64,000 nucleotides of DNA, from contig NZ_JNWZ01000009.1 of NCBI RefSeq assembly GCF_000716545.1, positions 42,436 to 106,435 on the forward strand. The letters are read 5' to 3'. Positions within the stretch are counted from its first letter, which is position 1, and every line of letters starts with the position of its first letter. The notes below the pieces were generated by a model, which saw only the letters and a list, made by a program, of their open reading frames with translations, was not told where the DNA came from and made no database searches. Below, one piece after another: positions 12,570 to 21,654 of the stretch. A program made the position numbers and the translations under genes. This DNA is from Kitasatospora phosalacinea (GTDB lineage: Bacteria; Actinomycetota; Actinomycetes; Streptomycetales; Streptomycetaceae).

Positions 12570-12570
<1 letters not shown>

Positions 12571-13127
12571 TGCCGACGGCTGCCGCCCCCGGTGGTGACG
12601 GCCTCGGCGAGGCCGTCACCATCGGCGTGTCCATACACGTCCCGGAGCCGTACGGCAGCCGGGTGCAGGACGCCCGGGCCGGGTACGGCGACCCGCTGGC
12701 CAGGTCGATACCGACCCACGTCACCCTGCTGCCGCCGACCGAGACGCACACCGGGGCGCTGCCCGCGATGGAGCGCCACCTGCGGGCGGTGGCCGCCGCC
12801 CAGCGGCCGTTCCGGATGCTGCTGCGGGGCAGCGGCACCTTCCGGCCGGTCTCCCCGGTGGTGTTCATCCGGGTCGAGGAGGGCGCCCAGGAGTGCCGGG
12901 TGCTGGAGGCGGAGGTCCGCTCCGGCCCGCTGGCCCGCGAGCTGGCCTTCCCCTACCACCCGCACGTCACCGTCGCCCACGGCCTGTCCGAGGCCGCCCT
13001 GGACAACGCGTACGAGCGCACCAAGGGCTTCACGGCGTCCTTCGAGGTCGCCGAGTTCGTGCTGTCGACCTTCGGCGCGGACGGCGTGTGGCGCCCGTGG
13101 CGCGGCTACGCCTTCGGCCGGCCCTAG
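12570..13127 (+). CDS. 2'-5' RNA ligase / cyclic phosphodiesterase superfamily protein
   Basis: 185 residues. Two HxT motifs, HVTLLPP (about residue 48) and HVTVAHG (about 131), define the 2H phosphoesterase fold, in which the two histidines cleave 2',3'-cyclic or 2'-5' phosphodiester bonds. The ATG overlaps the trpS stop (TGATG), so the pair is translationally coupled; a link to tRNA processing is tempting but unproven. Length and motif spacing fit YjcG-like proteins. A GC-rich palindrome follows. Confidence 0.88.
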
Positions 13128-13139
13128 GGAACGCCCGCG

Positions 13140-13155
13140 CCCCGGCCGGCCGGGG
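13140..13155. terminator. Possible terminator, 16-bp GC palindrome
   Basis: CCCCGGCCGGCCGGGG, 12 bp after the RNA-ligase-like gene and before the convergent glycerophosphotransferase gene. No T-run follows. Confidence 0.4.
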
Positions 13156-13204
13156 GCGGTTGCTGGGCGCCGCCGGGGCGTCGCTGGGCGTCCGCTGGAA
13201 GCCG

Positions 13205-15625
13205 TCAGCCCGCCCGGCCGGCCAGCTCCAGCATCCGGTCGACCACCCGGGCCGAGGCCCGGCCGTCCTCCAGCGGGCAGAACCGCTCCCGGAACGCCCG
13301 GTAGCGCTCCCGGTACGGCTCCGGGTCCAGCTCGCGCAGGGCCGCCACCACGGACGCCGAGTCGGCCAGCAGCGGCCCCGGGGCGTGCGCCTCGAAGTCG
13401 AAGGTGAAGCCGCGCAGCCGCCTGCGGTAGTGCTCCAGGTCGTAGGTGAAGAACAGCATCGGGCGGCCGGTCACCGCGAAGTCGAACATCAGCGAGGAGT
13501 AGTCGGTGACCAGCACGTCGGCGGCCAGCATCAGGTCGGCGACGTCCGGGTGGTCCGAGACGTCCCGGACGAAGTCGTCGTCCGGCACCCGCCCGCCGAC
13601 GTGCACGTGCGGGCGCAGCAGCAGCACGTGGTCCCCGCCCAGGGCGGCCCGGGCCGCCTCGACGTCCAGCCGCAGGTCGAGCCGGTAGCGGTCGCCCTCG
13701 CGCTGATCGTCGCGCCAGGTCGGCGCGTACAGCACGGCGGTGCGCCCCTCCGGGACGCCGAGCCGGGCCCGGACGGCGGCCCGCTCGACCGGGTCGGCCC
13801 GCACCAGCCGGTCGTTGCGCGGGTAGCCGGCCTCCAGCGGCGCGCCGCGGTAGTCGAAGGAGTCCGCCAGGATCGGGGTGGCGAACGGGCTGGGCGACAG
13901 CAGCAGGTTCCACTGCCTCACCTCGTGCTCCAGCCGCCGCAGGTAGCCGTCCTCGGCCATCCACTCGGTGCGCACCTGGCGCGCTATCCGCTTGAGCGGG
14001 GTGCCGTGCCACAGCTGGGCGACCACCTGGCCCTCGCGGCGCTCCAGGAACTCCGGGAAGTGCGTGTTGCCGACCAGGTAGCGGCTGGTGGCCAGCGCCT
14101 CGTACCACTCGGGGCTCCACATCCGCAGCGCGGTGGTGCCCGGCGGGGGCTGCTCCTGGCCGTCCTCGACCACCCACAGGTGCTCCAGCGGCAGGCCGCG
14201 GGCGACCAGCTCCTCGTGCACGGCGCGCGGGTTGCAGGAGTAGCTGCGGCCGCCGAAGACGTCGTACAGCACGGCGTCGCGCAGCGGGCGGCGGCGGGCC
14301 GCCGGGTAGTCCGCGGTGCGCAGCCGCCGCTGGCGGCGGGCGCTGCGCTCGGCGGCGGACAGCACCGGGGTGCTGTCCAGGATCGGGGTGTCGTGCCAGC
14401 GGCGCTCCAGCAGGAAGGACTTGGGCCCGCGCGGGGTGCGCAGCGGCAGCCCGTCCAGCACGGCGGGGTGCAGGCGCAGCGACCGGTCCTCGTGCTCGGG
14501 GGCGCCCGTCCGGCGCAGCGACAGCTCCCAGACGCCCTTGGCCAGCGGCCGCGGCCGGCCGTCGGAGGCCGGCGGCTCCAGGGCCAGCACGGTGCGGAAC
14601 CGGCCGTCCGCGGTCAGCTCGACGGGGCGGCGGCGCTCCCGGCCGTCGCCGCCGTGGCGCAGCACCAGCTCGGTGCCGGCGCCGGCGTGGTGCGGCAGCT
14701 CGCCGGCCAGCTCCCAGCCCTCGGGGACGGCGGTGAGCGCGTCGACCAGCGGTTCCGGGTCCTGGACGCAGAACTGCAGGCGCAGGTCGGACAGCTGCTT
14801 GGCGTACAGCACCTGCCGGTCGGCCAGCGGGAGCTGGCGGCGGCCGGCCGGCGGGCAGTCGGTGCGCAGGTCGACCGTCCGGCCGTCGGGGAGCAGCAGG
14901 CTGGGCTCCCAGTGCCCGGAGAGGTCGCACTGCGCGGCGCCGACGCGGGCGGTGAACGCGCTGCCGTCCCAGTCGGTGTCGCAGGCGACGGCGGTGTCGG
15001 TCTCCCGGTGGCGCAGGACCAGGGCGCCGCCGGAGGAGCCGGCCGGGGCCCGCCCGGAGACCAGGAAGCCGTCCTCCGCGCAGTCCAGGCCGGTGACGAC
15101 GGCCCGGCCGGGCAGCACGGTCAGCCGCAGGGTGTCGGAGCCGAACCGGGGCACCAGCAGCACGCCCTCGCCGACCCAGCAGGCCGACGGGTACTCGCCG
15201 CTGCCGCACCAGTGCGCGGCCAGCGGCGCCCGCGCCCGCAGCGCGCCGGCCGCCACCAGCGCGGTGACCTGCCAGGTGCCGGGGTGCCACTGGCCGCGCC
15301 GGCGCAGCGCCTCGGGGTCGATCAGCGCGGTGAAGCCGGTCCAGTCGAGCCCCAGGGCGGCCTGCGCGCTGTCGTCGGTGGCCTCGGGGAGGTAGCGCGG
15401 GTACGTCCGCAGCCGCAGCGGCCGCTGCCCGGACGGCGGGGTCAGTTCCAGCTCGACCGAGGTCTCGCCCGGGCGGTCGCCCGAGTGCCCCGCCAGCCGC
15501 CCGTCACCGAGCAGCGACAGGATGCCGCCGTCCCAGACCGCCCGCCGCAACCCCACCCTGGCGGAGGGGGCGGAAGAGGGACGGGTGCGTTCCGGCCGGC
15601 CGGCGAAAAGGGGGAGTCGAGCCAC
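13205..15625 (-). CDS. CDP-glycerol glycerophosphotransferase family protein
   Basis: 806 residues. The C-terminal half (about 430-800) is a TagF/TarF-type polymerase domain, which transfers polyol-phosphate units from CDP-activated donors in teichoic-acid-like polymers. It shows the catalytic-type WHG (QLWHGTPLKRI), RNDRL, a LRPHVHVGG His and VLVTDYSSLMFDF. The first 420 residues are beta-rich repeats of the kind that precede this domain in actinomycetes (WTGFTALIDPEALRRRGQWH). It is a paralogue of the next gene upstream but lacks that protein's N-terminal GT2 domain. The GTG start has only a weak ribosome-binding site and the first 30 residues are uncertain. Wall polymer synthesis at the inner face of the membrane is inferred. 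Confidence 0.9.
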   Translation of the reverse strand: MARLPLFAGRPERTRPSSAPSARVGLRRAVWDGGILSLLGDGRLAGHSGDRPGETSVELELTPPSGQRPLRLRTYPRYLPEATDDSAQAALGLDWTGFTALIDPEALRRRGQWHPGTWQVTALVAAGALRARAPLAAHWCGSGEYPSACWVGEGVLLVPRFGSDTLRLTVLPGRAVVTGLDCAEDGFLVSGRAPAGSSGGALVLRHRETDTAVACDTDWDGSAFTARVGAAQCDLSGHWEPSLLLPDGRTVDLRTDCPPAGRRQLPLADRQVLYAKQLSDLRLQFCVQDPEPLVDALTAVPEGWELAGELPHHAGAGTELVLRHGGDGRERRRPVELTADGRFRTVLALEPPASDGRPRPLAKGVWELSLRRTGAPEHEDRSLRLHPAVLDGLPLRTPRGPKSFLLERRWHDTPILDSTPVLSAAERSARRQRRLRTADYPAARRRPLRDAVLYDVFGGRSYSCNPRAVHEELVARGLPLEHLWVVEDGQEQPPPGTTALRMWSPEWYEALATSRYLVGNTHFPEFLERREGQVVAQLWHGTPLKRIARQVRTEWMAEDGYLRRLEHEVRQWNLLLSPSPFATPILADSFDYRGAPLEAGYPRNDRLVRADPVERAAVRARLGVPEGRTAVLYAPTWRDDQREGDRYRLDLRLDVEAARAALGGDHVLLLRPHVHVGGRVPDDDFVRDVSDHPDVADLMLAADVLVTDYSSLMFDFAVTGRPMLFFTYDLEHYRRRLRGFTFDFEAHAPGPLLADSASVVAALRELDPEPYRERYRAFRERFCPLEDGRASARVVDRMLELAGRAG

Positions 15626-15655
15626 TCACCCATGACAGCCAGGCGAACAGGGAAA

Positions 15656-15725
15656 GTCAATTCCCTCCCTCCTGGGGAAATTCCCAGCTTTCAGGGGATT
15701 TCCAGGAAACAGGGAGGGAATTGAC
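15656..15725. repeat. Intergenic inverted repeat between two paralogous genes
   Basis: Arms GTCAATTCCCTCCCT (15656-15670) and its perfect complement (15711-15725), 15 bp each, 40 nt apart. A second nested pairing, CCTGG/CCAGG, and the palindrome GGGAAATTCCC (15675-15685) lie inside. The element is AT-richer than its surroundings. It could terminate or attenuate transcription from the large upstream gene, or act as a regulatory element for the downstream one. Confidence 0.75.
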
Positions 15726-15773
15726 AGCCCTTTCACCTCCGGCGGCGCGCGGTCGCCCGGTTGACGGCGGCGG

Positions 15774-18700
15774 TCACCGCTCCGCGCCGTCCAGCAGCGC
15801 GTCGACCACCCGGGCCGCGGCCTGGCCGTCGTCCAGGTCGCCGTAGGCCTCCCGGAAGGCCGCGTACTTCTCCGCGTACTCGGCGGTGACCCGGGACAGG
15901 TCGCCGAGCGCGCCGACCACCTCGGCGGAGGTGCGCAGCAGCGGGCCGGGCGCCTGCGCCTCGAAGTCGAGGCTGAAACCGCGCAGGTTGTCCCGGTAGT
16001 GCTCCAGGTCGTAGGTGAAGAAAATCACCGGACGGCCCGTGTTCATGAAATCGAACAATGCCGCCGAGTAATCGGTCACCAGCACGTCGGCGATCAGCAG
16101 CAGCTCCGCCGCGTCCGGGTAGGTGCTGACGTCCCACACGTAGCCGTTGCCGGCCTCGGCGATCTGCCCGCGCACCACCTCGTGGCTGCGCACCAGCAGC
16201 ACCTGGTCGTCGCCCAGGGCGGCGCGGGCCGCCTCCAGGTCGAGCTGCAGGTTGAACTGGTAGCCGCCGTCGGGCAGCCGGCGGTCCTCCCGGAAGGTCG
16301 GCGCGTACAGCACGACCTTCTTGCCCTCGGGCAGGCCCAGGCGCTCGCGCACCCGCTCCGCGGTCTTCTCCCGGTCCGGGGCGAACAGCAGGTCGTTGCG
16401 CGGCGAACCGCTCTCCAGCACCCGCCCCCCGTACCCGAAGGCGCGCCGCAGCACCGGCGCCGACCAGCGGTTGCCCGCCGTCAGCAGGCTCCACTGCGGC
16501 ACCTCCTCCTTGAGGTGCTCCAGGTATCCGGAGTCGGTGAACCAGACCTTCTCGAAGTCGGTGCCGATCCGCTTCAGCGGCACGCCCTGCCAGGTCTGCA
16601 GCACGACCTGGCCGGGGCGGCGGCGGAAGTACGTGGGCAGGTGGGTGGAGGTGACGATGTACTTCGCGGTGGACAGCGCCCGGAACCACTCGGGGGAGCG
16701 GTGGCGCACGCACTCGGCGGTCTGCGGCAGCTCGGCCTGCAGGTCGACGGAGGTCCACAGGTGGCGCAGCGGCAGGCCGCGGCGCACCAGCTCCTCGTGC
16801 ACGGCCCGCGGCGAGTCGCCGTACAGGCCGCCGTCGGCGGCCCACCAGTCCTCCCGGACGGTGTGGTACAGCACCGTGTCGGTCAGCGGGCCGAACTGCT
16901 GCTCGGTGTAGGCGCGGCGCAGGAGGCGCTGGCGGTAGCCGCTGCGCTCGTCCGGCCCCAGCGGGTCGTGCGACTCCAGCGACAGGGTGTCGAAGCCGCG
17001 GCGCTCCAGGGCGACCCGCTTGCCGCGGGCCTCGATCTCCAGCGGCAGCGCGTCGAACGTCCGGGCGGCCAGCGCGGCGGCCGGCCACAGGCTGTCGACG
17101 GGGGCGCCGACCGGGCGGAACAGCACCGTCCAGGAACCCTTGTGCAGCGGCACCCGGCCCGCGAAGGACGCGGTCGGGACGGCGGGCAGCGCGGCCCGGA
17201 AGCGCCCGTCGGCGATCTCCACCGGGTAGGCGTGCTCCTCCTGGCGCTTGTAGTGCCGGATCACCAGCTCGTAGCGGTGCGCGCCGGCCAGCGGGAAGGA
17301 CCCGCTGACCACGAAGCCCTCGCCGTCGGTGGCCCGGGCCACCTCCTCGATCACCGGCTGCAGCACCTGGTCGCACAGCTGCAGGTAGCCGGACGGGGAG
17401 GGCTTGGCGTACAGCGCGCGCTCGCCCGCGCCCAGCGGCAGGTGCAGCTCCACCGGGGCGGTCCGGTCGTCCAGCACCAGCGGCAGCGCGCTGCCGTCGG
17501 TGAGCTTGAGCTCCAGGTCCCAGCGGTCCCGGGTGCGCTCCTCGGCGGTCGGGTCCAGGGCGTCCCAGGCCTCGCGGACGGCGGTCAGCTCGGCGACCCG
17601 CACCCGCGCGGTGAACGGCAGGTCGCGCCCGACCGGGGTGCCCAGCTCCAGCTCGGCGAACAGGTCGCGGTCGGACTCGACGTGCTTGAGCCGCAGCTCC
17701 GCGCCGGCCAGGTCCGGGCCGGAGCGGACCAGGCCGCTCAGCTCCAGGACGCCGCCCTCCGCCGAGGCCGCGACCGCGCGGGCGCGCACCCGCTCCACCC
17801 GCAGCAGCAGGTGGCCGTCGCGCGACCAGGGCACGATCCGGACGTCGTCCTCGACCCAGTGCACCGGCGGGTACTCGTTGCGGTCGTGCCAGCCGACCGA
17901 GATCCGGCCCTTGTACACGCCGCCCTTGCCGGCACCGGCCACCAGCACCCGCCAGGAGCCCTCCTTCCAGGCCCCGCGGGACTTCAGCCGCTGCGGGTCG
18001 ATGGACGCGGAGAAGCCCGCCCAGTCGCAGCTGTACAGGTCGTGCGGGGAGCTGGAGGTGGCCTCCGGGCTGTACTGCGCCTTGGTCTGCACGGCCACCA
18101 CGCCGCGGCCCTTGGCCTCGCGCAGCACCAGCGCCTTGACCATGTCGTGCTTGTGCGCGGCGCCCAGGTGCTCGGGGAAGGCGTGCCCGGTGAGCTTGAG
18201 CTTCCCGTCCTCCCAGACCGCCTCGTACAGCCGCGAGCGCATCACCAGGGCGTTCTTCAGCCGCAGCACGTCCGCCGGGACGCTCTTGCGGCCGCCGCGC
18301 AGGAACGGGTAGTCGGCGTACGGGCGCAGCAGGCCGCGGGCCGGCGCGGCGCCGTTGCTGTCCTGCTCGAAGCGGAGCTGCTCGATCAGCTCCTCCAGCC
18401 GGCCCTGCAGGGTCAGGTGGTACTTCAGGCGCAGCGGCGCGCGCAGCTTGCGGACCGGCTCGGGGCCGATGGCGCGCAGCAGCCGGCCGACCGACTCCAG
18501 GTAGGCCGCGTTGTACTCCGGGTCGCCCTCCAGCACCGAGCCGAAGAACATCGGGATCTCCTCGACGAGGTTGTTCTCGTCGTAGGTGGCCAGGTACTTG
18601 CGGAACTTCGGGTCGCTCTGCGCCGACAGCCAGTCCCGGACCAGCTCCATCGACTTGACCCGGTCGATGACGCCCTTCGGGTTGGTCTTCATCTGGGTGA

Positions 18701-19355
18701 TCGACATCTCGCCGACCTCCCGCTCGCGCCAGTGGTAGATCGGCTCGGCGAGCACGTCGACCCGGCGGGCCAGGAAGTGGTGCGGCACGCTGACCGGCGC
18801 GTCCTCGTACAGGATGCCCTCGGGGTACAGCACCCCGGCACCGTCGAAGAAGGAGCGCCGGTAGACCTTGTTCCAGGCGGTGCGGTCGGTGATCAGCGCC
18901 GGGATCTCGGTGATGTGGGTGCGCAGCCGGGTCGACGCGAACGGCTTGCGGTGGCCGCCGGACTGGTAGTGGCCCACGGCCCGGAAGCGCAGCACGTTGC
19001 CGGTGCAGAAGTCCGAACCGGTCTCGTCCAGGGTGCCGATCATCAGCTCGTACGCGGACGGCGGCATGGTGTCGTCGCTGTCGACGAACGCCAGGAACTC
19101 GCTGCCCTCGGAGATGTTCCGGTAGCCGGTGTTGCGGGCCGCCCCCAGACCCTTGTTCACCTGCTGCACCAGCCGGAACCGGGAGTCCTTCGCGGCGTAC
19201 GCCCGCGCGATCTCGGCACTGGAGTCCTTGGAGCCGTCATCGACCATGACGCACTCGAAGTCGGTGAAGGTCTGGGCGGCGATCGAGTCGAGGCATTCCT
19301 CTAGGTAGCGCTCGACGTTGTAGATCGGGACGACGACGGACAGACGGGGGGCCAT
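15774..19355 (-). CDS. GT2 glycosyltransferase fused to CDP-glycerol glycerophosphotransferase-type domain
   Basis: 1193 residues. Residues about 1-300 are a GT2 (GT-A) domain: LSVVVPIYNVERYLEECLDS, VMVDDGSKDSSAEIA and the FVDSDDTMPP metal-binding motif. A helical linker and beta-rich region (about 450-800) resemble those of the 806-residue paralogue. The C-terminal 370 residues are the TagF-like domain: VLYAPTFREDRR, VLLVRSHEVVRG and VLVTDYSAALFDFMNTGRP. The usual WHG motif reads TWQGVPLKRIG here, so the catalytic-type His is Gln. ATG 19355 is chosen because it begins the GT2 domain cleanly. The two-domain design suggests one polypeptide that adds a sugar and a polyol phosphate to the same chain (inference). 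Confidence 0.92.
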   Translation of the reverse strand: MAPRLSVVVPIYNVERYLEECLDSIAAQTFTDFECVMVDDGSKDSSAEIARAYAAKDSRFRLVQQVNKGLGAARNTGYRNISEGSEFLAFVDSDDTMPPSAYELMIGTLDETGSDFCTGNVLRFRAVGHYQSGGHRKPFASTRLRTHITEIPALITDRTAWNKVYRRSFFDGAGVLYPEGILYEDAPVSVPHHFLARRVDVLAEPIYHWREREVGEMSITQMKTNPKGVIDRVKSMELVRDWLSAQSDPKFRKYLATYDENNLVEEIPMFFGSVLEGDPEYNAAYLESVGRLLRAIGPEPVRKLRAPLRLKYHLTLQGRLEELIEQLRFEQDSNGAAPARGLLRPYADYPFLRGGRKSVPADVLRLKNALVMRSRLYEAVWEDGKLKLTGHAFPEHLGAAHKHDMVKALVLREAKGRGVVAVQTKAQYSPEATSSSPHDLYSCDWAGFSASIDPQRLKSRGAWKEGSWRVLVAGAGKGGVYKGRISVGWHDRNEYPPVHWVEDDVRIVPWSRDGHLLLRVERVRARAVAASAEGGVLELSGLVRSGPDLAGAELRLKHVESDRDLFAELELGTPVGRDLPFTARVRVAELTAVREAWDALDPTAEERTRDRWDLELKLTDGSALPLVLDDRTAPVELHLPLGAGERALYAKPSPSGYLQLCDQVLQPVIEEVARATDGEGFVVSGSFPLAGAHRYELVIRHYKRQEEHAYPVEIADGRFRAALPAVPTASFAGRVPLHKGSWTVLFRPVGAPVDSLWPAAALAARTFDALPLEIEARGKRVALERRGFDTLSLESHDPLGPDERSGYRQRLLRRAYTEQQFGPLTDTVLYHTVREDWWAADGGLYGDSPRAVHEELVRRGLPLRHLWTSVDLQAELPQTAECVRHRSPEWFRALSTAKYIVTSTHLPTYFRRRPGQVVLQTWQGVPLKRIGTDFEKVWFTDSGYLEHLKEEVPQWSLLTAGNRWSAPVLRRAFGYGGRVLESGSPRNDLLFAPDREKTAERVRERLGLPEGKKVVLYAPTFREDRRLPDGGYQFNLQLDLEAARAALGDDQVLLVRSHEVVRGQIAEAGNGYVWDVSTYPDAAELLLIADVLVTDYSAALFDFMNTGRPVIFFTYDLEHYRDNLRGFSLDFEAQAPGPLLRTSAEVVGALGDLSRVTAEYAEKYAAFREAYGDLDDGQAAARVVDALLDGAER

Positions 19356-19500
19356 CGCTAGCGCAGAGCCTTTCCTCGGGAATGCGACCGGCGGGCCCGT
19401 GGAGACATGGAGAGAGCGGACCGCCACCGGCGGCGATCCTACCTCTCCGGGCTTGCTAGTCTGCGCGAGGCCAGGCCAGGCCAGGTCGGGAGGGTGAGAG

Positions 19501-20499
19501 ATGCCGCGGTTCAGTGTGGTCGTGCCGGTGCACGCCGTAGAGGAGTACCTCCCGGAGTGCCTGGAGTCCGTCCTCACCCAGTCCTTCGCCGACTTCGAGC
19601 TGATCGCGGTGGACGACCGCTCGCCCGACGGCTGCGGCGCCCTCCTGGACGCGGCGGCCGCCGCCGACCCCCGGGTGACCGTCCGGCACCTGCCCGAGAA
19701 CGTCGGCCTCGGCCCGGCCCGGAACGCCGGCACCGAACTCGCCACCGGCGACTACGTGATCTTCCTGGACAGCGACGACACCCTCACCCCCGGCCTGCTC
19801 GCCGCCGTCGACGCCCGGCTGCGCGCCACCGGCGACCCCGACCTGCTGGTGTTCGACTACGCCCGCAGCTACTGGGACGGCCGGGTCACCCGCTCCGCCT
19901 CCGCGCCGGTGTTCGCCCGGCCCGGCGCCGAGGTGTTCACCCTGGACGAGCGCCGCGACCTGCTCGACCTGCTGCAGGTCGCCTGGAACAAGGCCTACCG
20001 GCGCGCCTTCCTGGCGGACAACGGCCTGTCCTTCCCGCCCGGCTACTACGAGGACACCCCGTTCACCTACCCGGCGCTGCTCGCCGCCGAGCGGATCACC
20101 CTGCTCGACACCGTCGGCGTCCACTACCGCCAGCGCCGCGAGGGCGGCAACATCCTCGCCACCGCCTCCCGCAAGCACTTCGACGTCTTCGCCCAGTACG
20201 ACCGGGTCTTCGGCTACCTCGACACCCGGCCCGACCTCGACCGCTGGCGCCCGGTCATCTACCGGATGATGCTCGGCCACCTCGCCACCGTGGTCTCCAA
20301 GCCCGGCCGCGTCCCGGCCGGCGACCGCCGCGAGTTCTTCCGCCTCGCCGCCGAGCACTGCGCCCGGCACCGCCCGGCCGGCTACCGGCCCGCCCCCGGC
20401 CGCGAGGGGCTGCGCGGCGAACTGCTCGCCCGCGGCAACCGCCTCGGCTTCCAGGGCCTGCGGGTGCTCGCCCGGGCCCGCCGGGCCGTCCGCCGCTGA
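19501..20499 (+). CDS. GT2 family glycosyltransferase
   Basis: 332 residues. Family 2 glycosyltransferase with a GT-A fold: FSVVVPVHAVEEYLPECLES, LIAVDDRSPDGCG and DYVIFLDSDDTLTPG (nucleotide-sugar and metal site). AWNKAYRRAFLADN and the C-terminal basic helix are typical of capsule and teichoic-acid glycosyltransferases. The acceptor is unknown. It diverges from the large GT2-glycerophosphotransferase gene, to whose GT2 domain it is clearly related, and probably belongs to the same cell-surface locus. ATG with GGGTGAGAG upstream. Confidence 0.93.
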   Translation: MPRFSVVVPVHAVEEYLPECLESVLTQSFADFELIAVDDRSPDGCGALLDAAAAADPRVTVRHLPENVGLGPARNAGTELATGDYVIFLDSDDTLTPGLLAAVDARLRATGDPDLLVFDYARSYWDGRVTRSASAPVFARPGAEVFTLDERRDLLDLLQVAWNKAYRRAFLADNGLSFPPGYYEDTPFTYPALLAAERITLLDTVGVHYRQRREGGNILATASRKHFDVFAQYDRVFGYLDTRPDLDRWRPVIYRMMLGHLATVVSKPGRVPAGDRREFFRLAAEHCARHRPAGYRPAPGREGLRGELLARGNRLGFQGLRVLARARRAVRR

Positions 20500-20626
20500 G
20501 CTGCCGCCCGCCGCCCGCCGCTTGCCGCCCGCCGCCGGGCCCCGGACCGGTGAGCGCCCGCTGACGGCGCGCCACGGCGTGCTTCGCTCCCGCCGCCGGG
20601 GCCCGCCCGGCGGTATACAGCCATGC

Positions 20627-21571
20627 GTGGACTTCCTCACCAAGCTGCCCGTGATCGGCCCGCTCGCCGCCCGGCTGATGCGCAGCCGCCCCTACCGGGT
20701 GTACCTGCTGTTCGACGCCGTCCAGGGCAACCGGCTGGCCGGGGCGGTCACCTTCTTCGGCTTCCTCGCCCTGTTCCCGCTGCTCACCGTGGCCCTGGCG
20801 ATCGCGCTGGCCGCCCTCTCCGACTCCCGGGTGCGCCAGCTCCAGGACAAGATCACCGAGCAGCTGCCCGGCCTCGCCGACTCGCTCGACCTGAACGCCA
20901 TGGTCGCCAACGCCGGCACCGTCGGCCTGGTCTCCGGCGCGCTGCTGCTGGTCTCCGGCCTCGGCTGGGTCGACACCATGCGCGGCGCCGTGCGCACCGT
21001 GTGGCGGCTGCCGGACGACGGCGGCAACCCCGTCCTGGTCAAGGTCCGCGACTGCGTGGTGCTGTTCGGCCTCGGTCTGGTCTGCCTGGCCTCGCTGGCC
21101 GCCTCCGCGCTCGCCACCACGCTCGCCCACCGGCTCGCCGACGGCCTCGGCCTGCACGGCGGGGCGGCCCGCTGGCTGCTGTCCGCGATGGGCTTCCTGA
21201 TCGCGGTCTGCGCCGACCTGCTGCTCTTCGCCTACCTGCTCGGCCCGTTCCCGCGGATCGGCGGCCAGCGCCGCCGCGCCCTGCTGGAGGGCGCGCTGAT
21301 CGGCGCCGTCGGCTTCGAGGTGCTGAAGCTGCTGCTCTCCTCGTACCTGGGCTCGGTGGCCGGCCGCAGCCTGTACGGGGCGTTCGGCGTGCCGGTGGCG
21401 CTGCTGCTGTGGATCGACTTCGTCACCCGGCTGCTGATGTACTGCGCGGCCTGGACCGCGCTCGCCGACCCGGAGCGGGCCCGCCTGCGCGCCGTGCGGC
21501 AGGCCGAGGCGGCGCTCGAAGCGGCCGGGAAGACACCCCTCCGGACGGGTGTCCGCCCATCGGACGAGTGA
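20627..21571 (+). CDS. YihY/virulence factor BrkB family membrane protein
   Basis: 314 residues with six hydrophobic segments in the YihY/BrkB pattern: LAGAVTFFGFLALFPLLTVA, LVSGALLLVSGLGWVDTMRG, CVVLFGLGLVCLASLAA and VPVALLLWIDFVTRLLMYCAAW. The role of the family is not settled. GTG 20627 lies 7 nt after TATACA, a good -10, so the transcript is probably leaderless. The acidic/basic tail after residue 275 is cytoplasmic. Confidence 0.9.
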   Translation: MDFLTKLPVIGPLAARLMRSRPYRVYLLFDAVQGNRLAGAVTFFGFLALFPLLTVALAIALAALSDSRVRQLQDKITEQLPGLADSLDLNAMVANAGTVGLVSGALLLVSGLGWVDTMRGAVRTVWRLPDDGGNPVLVKVRDCVVLFGLGLVCLASLAASALATTLAHRLADGLGLHGGAARWLLSAMGFLIAVCADLLLFAYLLGPFPRIGGQRRRALLEGALIGAVGFEVLKLLLSSYLGSVAGRSLYGAFGVPVALLLWIDFVTRLLMYCAAWTALADPERARLRAVRQAEAALEAAGKTPLRTGVRPSDE

Positions 21572-21654
21572 CTATGATCCCGCTCACACATGTCAGTGCC
21601 CGCTGACCGCACGCCGCCGCGTCCCCCCGCTCCGGCCCACCCCATGGAGACCGT

